Below are positions 18,653 through 28,115 of a stretch of 64,000 nucleotides of DNA, piece by piece. Source of the stretch: Acidobacteriota bacterium (GTDB taxonomy: Bacteria; Acidobacteriota; Terriglobia; Terriglobales; Acidobacteriaceae). The stretch is from contig JABCZL010000013.1 of assembly GCA_013289685.1 (NCBI GenBank), positions 155,144-219,143 on the forward strand, given 5' to 3'. Both the position numbers and the translations under genes were made by a program. The notes under the pieces were generated by a model. It had not been told where the DNA came from, did not search any database, and was given only the letters and a program-made list of their open reading frames with translations. How positions within the stretch are numbered: the stretch's first letter is position 1; every line of letters starts with the position of its first letter.

Positions 18653-19819
18653 ATGAACGCAAACCGGGCAGTCGTTTCCGCGGTTGTCGTGCTTTTGATG
18701 ACATTTGGATTTGTGATGGTGGGCGCAAAAGCCCAGTCCAGCGGGGCCGTCCACGCCGCGAGTCAGGGGCAAGAGGCCGCCAACGCTGCGGGTCCGAAAA
18801 AGGCCGAGGAGCAGTTCAAGAACATCCAGGTGCTCAAGGGAATTCCGGCGGATCAAATTTTTCCCGCCATGCAGTTCATCACCGCATCGCTGGGTGTCGA
18901 ATGTGATTTCTGCCACGTGCAGGGCGCGTTTGAAAAAGACGACAAGAAAAACAAGCAGACTGCACGCAAGATGATGGCGATGATGTTCGCGATCAACAAA
19001 GATAATTTCGAGGGACACCGCTTGGTGACGTGCAATTCGTGCCACCGCGGCAGCGCAGTGCCTCAGGCCATTCCGGCGGTGATGAGCGAAGAGCCCAAAG
19101 ACGCTATGGGCGGACCAAAGCCGGCCGAAGTGAAGGAAAATGCTGGACCAGCGGCGGATCAACTGCTCGACAAATATGTGCAGGCCGCGGGCGGCGCGGC
19201 GGCGATCGACAAAGTCACCAGCCGCGTCATGAAGGGCACTATCGATTTTGGCGGCAAAGATCTGCCCATCGATATCTATTCGAAAGATCCCGATCAGCGA
19301 ATCTCGTTTACCCACATGCCGGAGGGAGACAGCGTTACGGCATTCAACGGGCGCGAGGGATGGCTGGGAACTCCGGGCCGTCCCGGCGTGCGCGAGATGC
19401 GCGGCAGCGAACTAGACGCTGCATCGATTGACGCGGACCTGCACCTGGCCACGCACTTGAGGCCGATGTTCACCGAGATGAAGGTGGAGGGGACAGAGAA
19501 GGTCGGGGACCACGAGGTTTATGTGGTCGTGGGCCAGCGCGCGGGGAAGCCGCCGCTCCGGCTGTATTTCGACGAGCAATCCGGGCTGCTGGTGCGGCTG
19601 GTGCGCTTTGGCGACACCGCGCTGGGTTTGCTTCCCACGCAGATCGATTACGCGGATTACCGGGATACCAACGGCGTGAAGATTCCCTATCGCTGGACGC
19701 TGGCGCGTCCCAGTGGACGCTTCACCATTCAGGTCAGCGAAGTGAAACAAAACATTCCGGTGGACGATGCCAAGTTCGTCAAGCCTGCGGCGGAGGAGCA
19801 AAAGGGTCCAGGGAAATAG
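18653..19819 (+). CDS. Diheme reaction-centre-type cytochrome c fused to LolA-like domain
   Basis: 388 aa with a signal peptide (about 1-27). Residues 55-150 match the photosynthetic reaction centre cytochrome c-like module common in non-phototrophic Acidobacteriota, with hemes at C84-D-F-C87-H88 and C127-N-S-C130-H131 and methionine-rich helices between (RKMMAMMFAIN). From about 160 the protein changes to a beta-rich region (YVQAAGGAAAIDKVTSRVMKG... LPTQIDYADYRDTNGVKIPYR), like the LolA/LppX-type lipoprotein-carrier fold. The start is ATG 18653; the TTG just before it is less likely. Likely periplasmic electron carrier; the role of the C-terminal domain is unknown. Confidence 0.8.
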   Translation: MNANRAVVSAVVVLLMTFGFVMVGAKAQSSGAVHAASQGQEAANAAGPKKAEEQFKNIQVLKGIPADQIFPAMQFITASLGVECDFCHVQGAFEKDDKKNKQTARKMMAMMFAINKDNFEGHRLVTCNSCHRGSAVPQAIPAVMSEEPKDAMGGPKPAEVKENAGPAADQLLDKYVQAAGGAAAIDKVTSRVMKGTIDFGGKDLPIDIYSKDPDQRISFTHMPEGDSVTAFNGREGWLGTPGRPGVREMRGSELDAASIDADLHLATHLRPMFTEMKVEGTEKVGDHEVYVVVGQRAGKPPLRLYFDEQSGLLVRLVRFGDTALGLLPTQIDYADYRDTNGVKIPYRWTLARPSGRFTIQVSEVKQNIPVDDAKFVKPAAEEQKGPGK

Positions 19820-19931
19820 CTTCGATCTGGCCATGCGGAATTGTTCCCGCTTTCAGGGCACATTCAGGTTCCTGTCGTATCCTCGATGATTGGTGCCGCG
19901 GCACCCAACCACCGTCAGGGATGACTCGCTC

Positions 19932-22556
19932 TTGAGCCTACGTTTTCTGATTCCATTTGCGATGTTGGCCCTCGTGTGGCCGCTCGCCGTCCGTGCCCAG
20001 GAGGCAGGTCCCGCTCCCAGTCCCGCGCGTTCCGAGGACGAGCGAGCGGCTGGCTCTTCGATTACGGGTGTTGTGCTCGATCCCTCCGGGGCCGCAATCA
20101 CCCAGGGCGAAGTCACCCTGGTTGGGACTAAAGCCGAGGTTCTGGCCCGGACCACCACTGATAAAGTTGGCGCCTTCCGCATCGACAACATCGCTCCCGG
20201 AAAGTACACGCTGGAGTTCCATGCGGATGGCTTCCGCGACGCCCACCTCGCGGCCGCAGTCACCAACAAAAGATTCTCCCCGCTCCGCGTGGTCCTGCAG
20301 ATCTCGGTTGAGACCGAAAATATCACCGTGGCGACCGGGATCAACGTACCTCTGGTGAGCACGGAAACCTCCGAGAACCAGAACAACAATGCCATTGATC
20401 GCGATGCGCTCGATCGCGTCCCGGTCTTCGACCAGGATTACATCACCACCATGTCGCGCTTCCTCGACGACAATGCGATCGGCACCAACGGCGTGTCGCT
20501 CGTGGTCAACGGCATCGAAGCCAATGGGCCGGGAGTCACGCCTTCCGCCATCCAGGAAGTGAAGATTAATAACAATCCCTACTCCGCCCGCTTCTCGCGT
20601 CCCGGACGCGCCCGTCTGGAAATCGTGACCAAGAGCGGAACCGCCGACTACCACGGGTCGATGAATTTCATGTTTCGCGACTCGGTGTTCGATGCGGCCA
20701 ACGCCTTTGCCACGCTGGGAAAGCCTCCGGAGCGGCGGCAATATTATGAAGGCTCCCTCACCGGGCCGATTCGGCACAGCAAGCGCACGAGTTTTCTATT
20801 GTCGCTCGACGAGGATCTGCTGGATCAGCAGGACATCGTCGATGCGAATGCCATCTCTGCCGCTGAGTCTCTCGGTTTCGGCCCGTTCGCGCAGACGCTT
20901 CCCAATCCCACGCATCATTTTTTCGGGTCGGGCCGAATTTTTCACGACCTCGCCAATGGAGACCAGTTCTGGTTCGGATATTCCTACGAACATCGTTCGG
21001 CAGAAAATCAGAACGTTGGCGGGACCACGCTTCCCAGCGCTGCCACCGACACGCGTTTTCTGGAACACGAGATCAACGTCAGTTATCTGCACCAGTTTTC
21101 GCCCCACTGGGTGAACCAGGCCAGGTTTCTGGTGGGGCACTTCGACTCACCGGTCACCAGCGTCAACCCTGGGGCGCAGATCAACATCTCAGGACTCTTC
21201 ACCGCCGGCGGCGCGCAGGCCGACTCGCGCCGCACCGAGTACCACTTCGACGGCACCGACTTCGCGACTTACGCCAGCGGAAAGCATCAGCTCAGCTTCG
21301 GCGTTGACATTCCAGACATCAGCCGTCGCGGCCTCGACGATTTCACCAACCGCGCCGGCACGTACTCCTCGCCAGTGTGGCCGCCTGCTGTTGCGACGCC
21401 AGCCACTTACCTCGTGCAGACCGGTCAGGGCCACGTGACCTTTCTGGAAAGAGTGATCTGCGCGTTCGTGGAAGACAACATCCGGGTGCGATCGAATTTT
21501 TCCGTGTACCTCGGCGTGCGCTATTACTTTCAGAACTACTTTCACGACGATCCCGACAACTTTGCGCCGCGCGTCAGCTTCGCCTATGCACCGAGTGACA
21601 AGAGTAAGACCGTGATCCGCGGAGGCGCTGGCGTCTTCTATGATCGCACCGGCCCCAGCCCAATCGGTGACCTCCTCCATTTCAATGGCGTGAACCTGCT
21701 GCGCTTCATCGTGGCGACGCCTGAGTATCCCGTGCTCCCAAGTGAACTGGCCGGCACGCCTACCAGCCTGGTCACACTCGACCCGCGCTCTCGCATGCCC
21801 TTCACGCTTCAGTACAGCATCGGTGTGGAGCAGCAGGTTACCGCGAAGAGCACGTTCAGCGCCGTCTACATTGGCAATCGCGGCATCGACTCTTTCCGCT
21901 CCAGCGATGCCAATGCGCCCGTGAATGGAAACATCTCGCGTCCGAACCCCGCCTTCGGCCAAGTCCGCGAGATTCAATCCGAGGGATCCCTCAAGGGCAA
22001 CGCGCTGGAACTAACTTTTCGCGGCAAGCCCAGCATGTATTTTTCGGGCCAGATCCAATACACGCTGAGCCGCACCGACAACAACACCAGCGGCATCACC
22101 TATTTTCCCGCCAACAGCTACGATCCGTCCGCCGACTGGGGACGCTCCGACAACGACCGCCTGCACAAGTTCGACCTGCTGGCCGCGACCCAGCCTACGA
22201 AGTACTTCACCCTTGGCGTCGCGCTCTCGGCTTATTCGGGCAAGCCGGTTAACATCACGACTGGTGCCGATGGCAATAATGACGGCATCTTCAACGACCG
22301 GCCCCCCGGAGTCCCGCGCAATTCCATGGCCGGGCCCGGCCTGGTCGATCTCGACCTCAACCTGTCGCACGATTTCCCCTTCTCCAAGGCGAAGAAAGAA
22401 GCCCGGGTGCTCTCCGTCGCGCTGAATTCCTTCAACGTGCTGAATCATCCGAACTATGTGACCTACATCGGAGTGCGATCCTCGTCCTTGTTTGGCAAGC
22501 CCGTCTCCGCGCAGCCTCCGCGCCGGATGCAAGTCGACGTGCAATTCAAGTTCTGA
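19932..22556 (+). CDS. TonB-dependent receptor-like (Oar-type) outer membrane protein
   Basis: About 874 aa. A signal peptide (LRFLIPFAMLALVWPLAVRAQ) is followed by a carboxypeptidase-regulatory-like beta sandwich (about residues 40-120: ITGVVLDPSGAAITQGEVTL, KVGAFRIDNIAPGKYTLEF), a plug-like domain (VNGIEANGPGVTPSAIQEVKI) and a long outer-membrane beta-barrel ending in an aromatic residue (QVDVQFKF). This is the Oar/SusC-like receptor layout expanded in Acidobacteriota. No ATG precedes the signal peptide; TTG 19932, 12 bases after an AGGGA, is preferred, but TTG 19890 or GTG 19893 are possible. Probably imports or binds an oligomeric substrate; no partner lipoprotein is adjacent. Confidence 0.85.
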   Translation: MSLRFLIPFAMLALVWPLAVRAQEAGPAPSPARSEDERAAGSSITGVVLDPSGAAITQGEVTLVGTKAEVLARTTTDKVGAFRIDNIAPGKYTLEFHADGFRDAHLAAAVTNKRFSPLRVVLQISVETENITVATGINVPLVSTETSENQNNNAIDRDALDRVPVFDQDYITTMSRFLDDNAIGTNGVSLVVNGIEANGPGVTPSAIQEVKINNNPYSARFSRPGRARLEIVTKSGTADYHGSMNFMFRDSVFDAANAFATLGKPPERRQYYEGSLTGPIRHSKRTSFLLSLDEDLLDQQDIVDANAISAAESLGFGPFAQTLPNPTHHFFGSGRIFHDLANGDQFWFGYSYEHRSAENQNVGGTTLPSAATDTRFLEHEINVSYLHQFSPHWVNQARFLVGHFDSPVTSVNPGAQINISGLFTAGGAQADSRRTEYHFDGTDFATYASGKHQLSFGVDIPDISRRGLDDFTNRAGTYSSPVWPPAVATPATYLVQTGQGHVTFLERVICAFVEDNIRVRSNFSVYLGVRYYFQNYFHDDPDNFAPRVSFAYAPSDKSKTVIRGGAGVFYDRTGPSPIGDLLHFNGVNLLRFIVATPEYPVLPSELAGTPTSLVTLDPRSRMPFTLQYSIGVEQQVTAKSTFSAVYIGNRGIDSFRSSDANAPVNGNISRPNPAFGQVREIQSEGSLKGNALELTFRGKPSMYFSGQIQYTLSRTDNNTSGITYFPANSYDPSADWGRSDNDRLHKFDLLAATQPTKYFTLGVALSAYSGKPVNITTGADGNNDGIFNDRPPGVPRNSMAGPGLVDLDLNLSHDFPFSKAKKEARVLSVALNSFNVLNHPNYVTYIGVRSSSLFGKPVSAQPPRRMQVDVQFKF

Positions 22557-22809
22557 GCCGATTCAATAACAAAACCTGATAGGCACGATAAATAGTTTCG
22601 ATTTCCGTGAAACCGCCGCGAACGATAGAGTGAGGCGGTCTTGGATTGGGAAATCGCCAGTTTTGGAGGCGGAAGGGGCCAGGGACTGCTCTCCCAACAC
22701 GGAGGAATAGGGCTATGATTGGGAGGCGCCGACGTAGAAAGCCGTGAGTTGCCGGAGCGTTCTGACGCGGTGACCACGGGAAGAAAGCACAATAGGACTT
22801 GACGACATT

Positions 22810-23148
22810 ATGACGAAGATCGAAGCAGTCATTCAAAACTCCAAACTCGAAGCCGTGAAAACTGCGCTGCACGAAATCGGCGTCGAGGGCATGACGGTGC
22901 TCGAGGTGCGCGGCCACGGACGCCAGAAGGGCCATACCGAGGTCTACCGCGGCCGCGAGTACAGCGTGGACCTGATTCCCAAGACCAAGCTCGAGATGGT
23001 GCTGGCCGACGCCATGGTCGAGAAGGCCGTGCAGGCCATCCTGGGTGCGGCGCGCACCGGCAAGATCGGAGACGGGAAGATTTTTCTGTCGCGCGTGGAT
23101 GAGGCGATTCGCATCCGTAATGACGAGCGCGGCGAGGGCGCTCTGTAG
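22810..23148 (+). CDS. glnB: Nitrogen regulatory protein P-II
   Basis: Trimeric PII signal protein (112 aa, full length) that senses 2-oxoglutarate and ATP/ADP and controls ammonium assimilation. The T-loop contains Tyr51 within YRGREYSVD, the residue uridylylated by GlnD, and the B- and C-loop signatures TGKIGDGKIF and the VDEAIRIRNDERGEGAL end are intact. It sits 129 bases before glnD, so sensor and modifying enzyme form a unit. No amtB or glnA is within the window, which favours a GlnB over a GlnK role. No sigma-54 promoter was recognised in the 253-base upstream gap. Confidence 0.96.
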   Translation: MTKIEAVIQNSKLEAVKTALHEIGVEGMTVLEVRGHGRQKGHTEVYRGREYSVDLIPKTKLEMVLADAMVEKAVQAILGAARTGKIGDGKIFLSRVDEAIRIRNDERGEGAL

Positions 23149-23277
23149 GCCGCGCAGGATGTCGAGCCTCCGCGCCAGAGTGACAACGATTGTTACCGGG
23201 ACGCAACCGGAAAGGTTCTGATAGGCGGCGGTTGAGTGGCCTTCCCCCAGTGGCAAGCGTCACGGGGTGAAACTTTC

Positions 23278-25884
23278 ATGATGGCAGCGTCCTCATTGAT
23301 CAGCGAACTGCGCGGTTCCCTCAGCGACGAATCCGCGCGCATTCAGCGGGAGTTCGAGGCCTCCGGCGACGGCCGCGCCGCCCTGGCTCAACGCACACGC
23401 CTGGTGGAAGACACCCTCGCACGGCTGTGGCGCGACATCGTTTCCTCCGATGCATCCAAGCCTGCCAACTTCGCTCTGATTGCCACTGGAGGCTTTGGCC
23501 GGGGATGGATGTTCCCCTACTCCGATATTGATCTGCTGTTTCTTTTTGGGGATCGCGACGCCGAGAAAGCGTTCAAAGATCCGGTTCGCCGCTTCTCTCA
23601 GGAGTTATGGGACCTGCGGCTGAAGCTGAGTCCCGCGTCCCGGACTCTCGCCGAGTGCGACCGTTACGACACCAACAACACTGAGTTCACCATTTCTCTC
23701 CTCGACTGCCGCTACCTTGCGGGCGATCACGACCTGTTCCGGCGACTGCATGACAAGATCATCCCCAAGCTGGTGATGCGGGAGTCTAAGGCTTTGCTGC
23801 AGGGGCTGGCGGAGGTCACGCGCGAACGCCATACGAAGTATGGGATGACGCTGTACCACCTGGAGCCGAATTTGAAAGAGGCGCCGGGCGGCTTGCGCGA
23901 CTGCAACGTCGCCAGCTGGCTCGCCCTGATTTCGGCCATGGACAAGCTGCACGATTGGCCGGACGCGAGTTCTCTGCGGGCTCCAGTGCGCAAGCAGCTG
24001 GATGCCGCGCTGGATTTTCTGATGTCCGCACGCTGCTTCCTGCACTTCCGCCACGGGCGCGATGACAACACGCTGAGCTGGGAAGCACAGGACGAAGCGG
24101 CGGCACGCAAAGTCGGCGCAACCATCGGCGCTGCGGATTCAGTCGAAGATCTTTCGGCCGCCGACTGGATGCGGATTTATTTCGGGCATGCCCGCGCCGT
24201 GCAGCGCACCGTCACGCAGCTGCTGGAAGAAATTCCAGAAGCGTGGTCCGCGCTCTACCGCCAGGTGCAAAGCTGGCGATCACGGCTGACCACCGCGGAT
24301 TTCTCCGTCGTCGATGGATTGATCTTTCTACAGCAGCCTTCGGCGCTACAGGATCCCGAAGTGCTGCTGCGGTTATTTCATTTCATGGCTCACCACGGGC
24401 TGAAGTTGAGCGCAACCACCGAATACCGCATCGAGCAGGCGCTTCCGGCGCTGGCGTCGATGCCGCCCCGCGGCGCGGAACTGTGGCTCTACCTGCAAGA
24501 GACATTGTTGCAGCCGCATGCCGCGGACGCGCTGCGCGCCATGCATTCATTGCGCCTGTTGACGCTTCTTCTGCCGGAGCTCAAGCTCATCGACTCGCTA
24601 GTGGTGCGCGATTTTTATCATCGATTCACGGTCGACGAGCATTCGTTTCTGGCAATCGAAAGCCTGCACCGGTTGAAGCAGTCGCAGTCGGAATGGGACA
24701 AACGCTACGCGGAACTGATGGGCGAACTGGAAGATCCCGAGCTGCTTTACCTGGCGTTGCTGCTGCACGACACAGGTAAGGGTGTACCCGGCGGCAATCA
24801 CGTGGTAGCCAGCCTGGAGATCGCGAACCGCGCCATGGACCGGCTCGATGTTGATCCCAAGGAGAGGGAGGAGGTGCTGTTCCTGATCGGCAGCCACCTG
24901 GAGCTGTCGGCGGCTCTGCGGCGCGACATCTTCAATCCTGAGACCGTCGCGGCATTTGCGGAAAAAATGGGAACTCCCGAGCGGCTGAAGATGCTTTGCC
25001 TGCTCACCTATGCCGACATTAAGGCCGTCAATCCCGAGGCGTTGACGCCGTGGAAGGCGGAAAACGTTTGGCAGCTCTACATCGGCGCTGAAAATTACCT
25101 GAACCGCAGCGCTGACCATCGGGTGCATGCGGATGTGAACGATGAGAAATTAGCGCGGCTGCGATCGCTGGCGCCGGTGACCAGCAGCAAGTTCAAAGAA
25201 TTCCTGGAGGGATTTCCGCAGCGCTATTTGCTGGTACATTCCGCCGAAGAAGTCATGCGGCACATGGCAATGGCCGACGAGCTCGGTGAAGACCCGGTGC
25301 AGGTCGAACTGAAGCGCGGGCGGCACTGGTATGAGTTGACGCTGGTGACGCGAGATCGTCCGTTTCTGTTTGCCAAGCTGGCCGGAGTGCTGGCCGCCTG
25401 GGGGATGAACATTGTGAAGGCCAACGCGTTCTCCAACGAAGCCGGAACGGTGGTCGACACGCTCTACTTCACTGATCGCTTCCGCACCCTGGAGCTGAAT
25501 CTTTCGGAGTGGGAGCGGTTCAAGCGCAGCGTGACCGACGTGTTGCTGGGCGAGGCCGATCTGGAGAAGATGTTGCGCGACCGCCAGCGTGCGGAAAAAG
25601 GCGCGATCGCAAAAGTCAAAGTAGAAACGAAAATCGAGTTCGACGATTCGTGCTCGTCGACCAGCACGCTGGTACAGGTGATTACGCAGGATCGTCCACG
25701 GCTGCTGCACCGGATCGCATCGTGCCTGTCGGATCAGGAGTGCAACATCGAAATCGCGCTGATCGATACCGAAGGGCAGATGGCGATTGACACGTTTTAT
25801 CTGACGTCGGCGGGGAAGAAGTTGAAGGCTGATCATTGCCGGCAGGTGGAGAAGGCGTTAGTAGAGGAGTTGCGCGGGGAGTAG
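23278..25884 (+). CDS. glnD: [Protein-PII] uridylyltransferase / uridylyl-removing enzyme
   Basis: Bifunctional nitrogen sensor that uridylylates PII when glutamine is low and removes UMP when it is high (868 aa, normal length). The nucleotidyltransferase site is GGFGRGWMFPYSDIDLL (Gly71 onward, Asp83 and Asp85). The HD phosphohydrolase domain has His497-Asp498 in LLLHDTGKGVPGGNH. Two C-terminal ACT domains (about 690-770 and 800-868) bind glutamine. ATG 23278 follows a purine-rich stretch; an ATG 42 bases upstream is less likely. Adjacent glnB is its substrate. It converges with galM, with a hairpin between. Confidence 0.96.
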   Translation: MMAASSLISELRGSLSDESARIQREFEASGDGRAALAQRTRLVEDTLARLWRDIVSSDASKPANFALIATGGFGRGWMFPYSDIDLLFLFGDRDAEKAFKDPVRRFSQELWDLRLKLSPASRTLAECDRYDTNNTEFTISLLDCRYLAGDHDLFRRLHDKIIPKLVMRESKALLQGLAEVTRERHTKYGMTLYHLEPNLKEAPGGLRDCNVASWLALISAMDKLHDWPDASSLRAPVRKQLDAALDFLMSARCFLHFRHGRDDNTLSWEAQDEAAARKVGATIGAADSVEDLSAADWMRIYFGHARAVQRTVTQLLEEIPEAWSALYRQVQSWRSRLTTADFSVVDGLIFLQQPSALQDPEVLLRLFHFMAHHGLKLSATTEYRIEQALPALASMPPRGAELWLYLQETLLQPHAADALRAMHSLRLLTLLLPELKLIDSLVVRDFYHRFTVDEHSFLAIESLHRLKQSQSEWDKRYAELMGELEDPELLYLALLLHDTGKGVPGGNHVVASLEIANRAMDRLDVDPKEREEVLFLIGSHLELSAALRRDIFNPETVAAFAEKMGTPERLKMLCLLTYADIKAVNPEALTPWKAENVWQLYIGAENYLNRSADHRVHADVNDEKLARLRSLAPVTSSKFKEFLEGFPQRYLLVHSAEEVMRHMAMADELGEDPVQVELKRGRHWYELTLVTRDRPFLFAKLAGVLAAWGMNIVKANAFSNEAGTVVDTLYFTDRFRTLELNLSEWERFKRSVTDVLLGEADLEKMLRDRQRAEKGAIAKVKVETKIEFDDSCSSTSTLVQVITQDRPRLLHRIASCLSDQECNIEIALIDTEGQMAIDTFYLTSAGKKLKADHCRQVEKALVEELRGE

Positions 25885-25923
25885 AGAGCTCTCCGGGACG
25901 GAGATTCCACCATCATCGTGTCA

Positions 25924-25942
25924 GGCATCCCTACGGGATGCC
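25924..25942. terminator. Hairpin between convergent glnD and galM
   Basis: Perfect 8+3+8 inverted repeat GGCATCCCTACGGGATGCC in the 79-base gap between two convergent genes. It lacks a T-run; it may serve both transcripts as a 3' hairpin, or be a member of a dispersed repeat. Confidence 0.5.
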
Positions 25943-25963
25943 ACCCAATAACAACCGCGCAGC

Positions 25964-27118
25964 TTACTTCGTCGAGAACTTAAATACCGTCTTCGAGTTG
26001 AACGTTTCTCCCGGCTTCAGAATCGTGCTCGGAAAATCCGGATGGTTTGGCGAGTCCGGGAAATGCTGCGTCTCCAGGCAGAAGCCGTAACGCCGCTTGT
26101 AGACGTGACCCTGCTTTCCGGTAACCGTGCCGTCAAGGAAATTTCCTGTGTAGAACTGAACCCCAGGCTGCGTGGTCGAAACCTCCAGCACTCGGCCACT
26201 GGTCGGCTCGTACATGCGCGCGGCCAGCGTGAGGCCATCGTCTTTGCCTTTGCGGTTGATGACCCAGTTGTGGTCGTAGCCGTGGCCAAGCACGATTTGA
26301 TCGTAGCTGTCGTCGATGCGCGCTCCGACTCTGGTCGACGTCGTGAAGTCGAGAGGCGTTCCTTTCACGGGCCGTAACTCGCCGGTTGGGATGAGATTCT
26401 TGTCGACCGGAGTGAAGCGGTCGGCGTTGAGCATGAGTTCGTGATTCAGGATGTCGCCGTTGCCTTCGCCCGACAGATTGAAATAACTGTGCTGGCTCAG
26501 GTTGATGGGCGTGGCCTTGTCGGTGGTCGCTTCGTAGTCGATGATCAGTTCGTTGTCGTTCGTCAGCGTGTAGGTAACCTTGACCTTGAGATTCCCGGGG
26601 AAGCCATCGTCGCCGTCCTTGCTGAGGTAGGTGTAAGCCACGCCAGTCTTGCCTTTCAGGGCTTCGCCGTCCCAGACGACTTTGTTGAAAGTCTTGTCGA
26701 TGCCGCCATGCAGCGTGTTGGGTCCGTCGTTCTTGGGCAGCGTATACGTCTTGCCGTCAAGCGTGAACGTGCCGTTGGCAATGCGGTTGGCATAGCGTCC
26801 AACAATGGCGCCGAGGTATGGAGGATTCGGAATATAGCCGTCAAGATCTTCGTGGCCGAGGACGATATCGGCGAACTGGCCTTTGCGGTCGGGGACGCGG
26901 ATCGAAACTATGATGCCGCCATAATTCATCGTGTCGATTTCGACACCGTTTGCGTTAGTGAGCGTGTACAAGTTGACGGGCCTCCCGTCCCAAGTGCCAA
27001 AAGGTTTTTGCTGAACTCCTGGAGTGTGTTTTGTGGTGGCCTGCGCGAGGGCAAGTCCGCCGATCGATAGGCTGAGCAGGACAGCGACGCATACGGTCAT
27101 GAGGTGTCTCGGCATCAT
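25964..27118 (-). CDS. galM: Exported aldose 1-epimerase (mutarotase)
   Basis: Interconverts alpha and beta anomers of aldoses such as glucose, galactose, xylose or arabinose. 384 aa, including a signal peptide (MPRHLMTVCVAVLLSLSIGG, cleaved after ALAQA), so it acts in the periplasm rather than the cytoplasm. Family signatures are NYGGIIVSIRVPDRKGQ, AIVGRYANRIANGTF, the active-site histidine in NLSQHSYFNLSG, and GYDHNWV. It lies 50 bases behind the SDR gene in the same direction and could be its operon partner. A periplasmic mutarotase suits a cell that hydrolyses oligosaccharides outside the inner membrane, as the glycosidases of this window imply. Confidence 0.93.
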   Translation of the reverse strand: MMPRHLMTVCVAVLLSLSIGGLALAQATTKHTPGVQQKPFGTWDGRPVNLYTLTNANGVEIDTMNYGGIIVSIRVPDRKGQFADIVLGHEDLDGYIPNPPYLGAIVGRYANRIANGTFTLDGKTYTLPKNDGPNTLHGGIDKTFNKVVWDGEALKGKTGVAYTYLSKDGDDGFPGNLKVKVTYTLTNDNELIIDYEATTDKATPINLSQHSYFNLSGEGNGDILNHELMLNADRFTPVDKNLIPTGELRPVKGTPLDFTTSTRVGARIDDSYDQIVLGHGYDHNWVINRKGKDDGLTLAARMYEPTSGRVLEVSTTQPGVQFYTGNFLDGTVTGKQGHVYKRRYGFCLETQHFPDSPNHPDFPSTILKPGETFNSKTVFKFSTK

Positions 27119-27168
27119 GCCGGAAAGTGTACTACGGCGAGCGCATTCGTGCCGTGCGCGACCCTACA

Positions 27169-27945
27169 TCACTTCTTATACGGCCACTGCGCCTTGGTGA
27201 ATAGCGCGCCGTCGATCCAGATGGTCTGCCCGCTGATGAACGATGCTCCTTTGCTGGCGAGAAAAACGACCGTAGGCGCAATGTCGGCGGCCGTGCCCAC
27301 GCGCCCCAGGGGAGTCAGCTTCGACCATGTGCCCGCATAGTCCGGGTCCTCCGCTCGCGTGCGCTCCGACTCGATCGATCCGGGAGCAATGCAATTGACC
27401 CGGATGTTGTATTGGCCCAGTTCGACCGCCGCTTCTTTGGTGAACATCTCGATTCCGCCCTTGCTCGCCGTGTAGGCCACCAGAGACGGGAATGCGAGTT
27501 TGTTGCACCCCGACCCCAGGTTCACGATCGATCCGCCACCGTGATCCTTCATATACTTTGCCGCCTGCTGCGTGCACAAGAAGCAGCCTTTCAGGTTCGT
27601 GTCGACCACCAGATCCCATTCTTCCTCGGTCACATCGAGCAACGGCTTCCAGGTTTGTACTCCGGCGTTGTTGACCAAGAAGTCGAGCCGTCCAAACGCG
27701 CCGATAACACGGTCGAACATTGCCGTCACTTGGCTGCTCGACCGTACGTCGGCTTGAACCGGCAATACGCCGTCCTGTGCGGGCGCTTGCACAGTGCGGA
27801 TCTCCGCTACCGTAGCATCCACCAAAGACGCTGGATCGTTGTAGTAGTTCACCGCAACGCGGTACCCCTTCCGCGCCAACTCCAGGGCAATTTCTTTGCC
27901 GATCCCCCGGCTGGCCCCAGTTACCAGAGCTGTCTGGCCCTGCAT
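27169..27945 (-). CDS. SDR-family oxidoreductase (3-ketoacyl-ACP reductase / glucose dehydrogenase-like)
   Basis: Classical short-chain dehydrogenase, 258 aa. It has the cofactor motif TGASRGIG near the N-terminus, NNAG in the middle, and the catalytic YTASK. Loop features (VNYYNDPASL, TVVFLASKGASFISGQTIWIDGA) resemble NAD(P)-dependent glucose 1-dehydrogenases and FabG-like reductases. ATG 27945 has GAGGTGA just upstream; a GTG two codons earlier overlaps this site. Because it precedes galM, a sugar substrate (aldose oxidation after mutarotation) is plausible, but family membership alone does not give the substrate. Confidence 0.85.
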   Translation of the reverse strand: MQGQTALVTGASRGIGKEIALELARKGYRVAVNYYNDPASLVDATVAEIRTVQAPAQDGVLPVQADVRSSSQVTAMFDRVIGAFGRLDFLVNNAGVQTWKPLLDVTEEEWDLVVDTNLKGCFLCTQQAAKYMKDHGGGSIVNLGSGCNKLAFPSLVAYTASKGGIEMFTKEAAVELGQYNIRVNCIAPGSIESERTRAEDPDYAGTWSKLTPLGRVGTAADIAPTVVFLASKGASFISGQTIWIDGALFTKAQWPYKK

Positions 27946-28115
27946 AGTCACCTCGATGGATGGCAGAAGATGGACGGCACAAGATTACCGCGAAGAGATC
28001 ATAACGAACCGCGGGCAAGAGTGCCCGCGCCACGCGGCCGGGCCACACGGCCGCACCAAACCGATAGGTACGCTTCTGGTACCAGCTAAAGCATAGTGGT
28101 ACCATCGCAGGCGAT

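Noticed and set aside
22557..22809. Sigma-54 promoter before glnB
   Set aside because: No TGGCAC-N5-TTGC match was found; GATTGGGA is repeated but is not a known nitrogen-control site.
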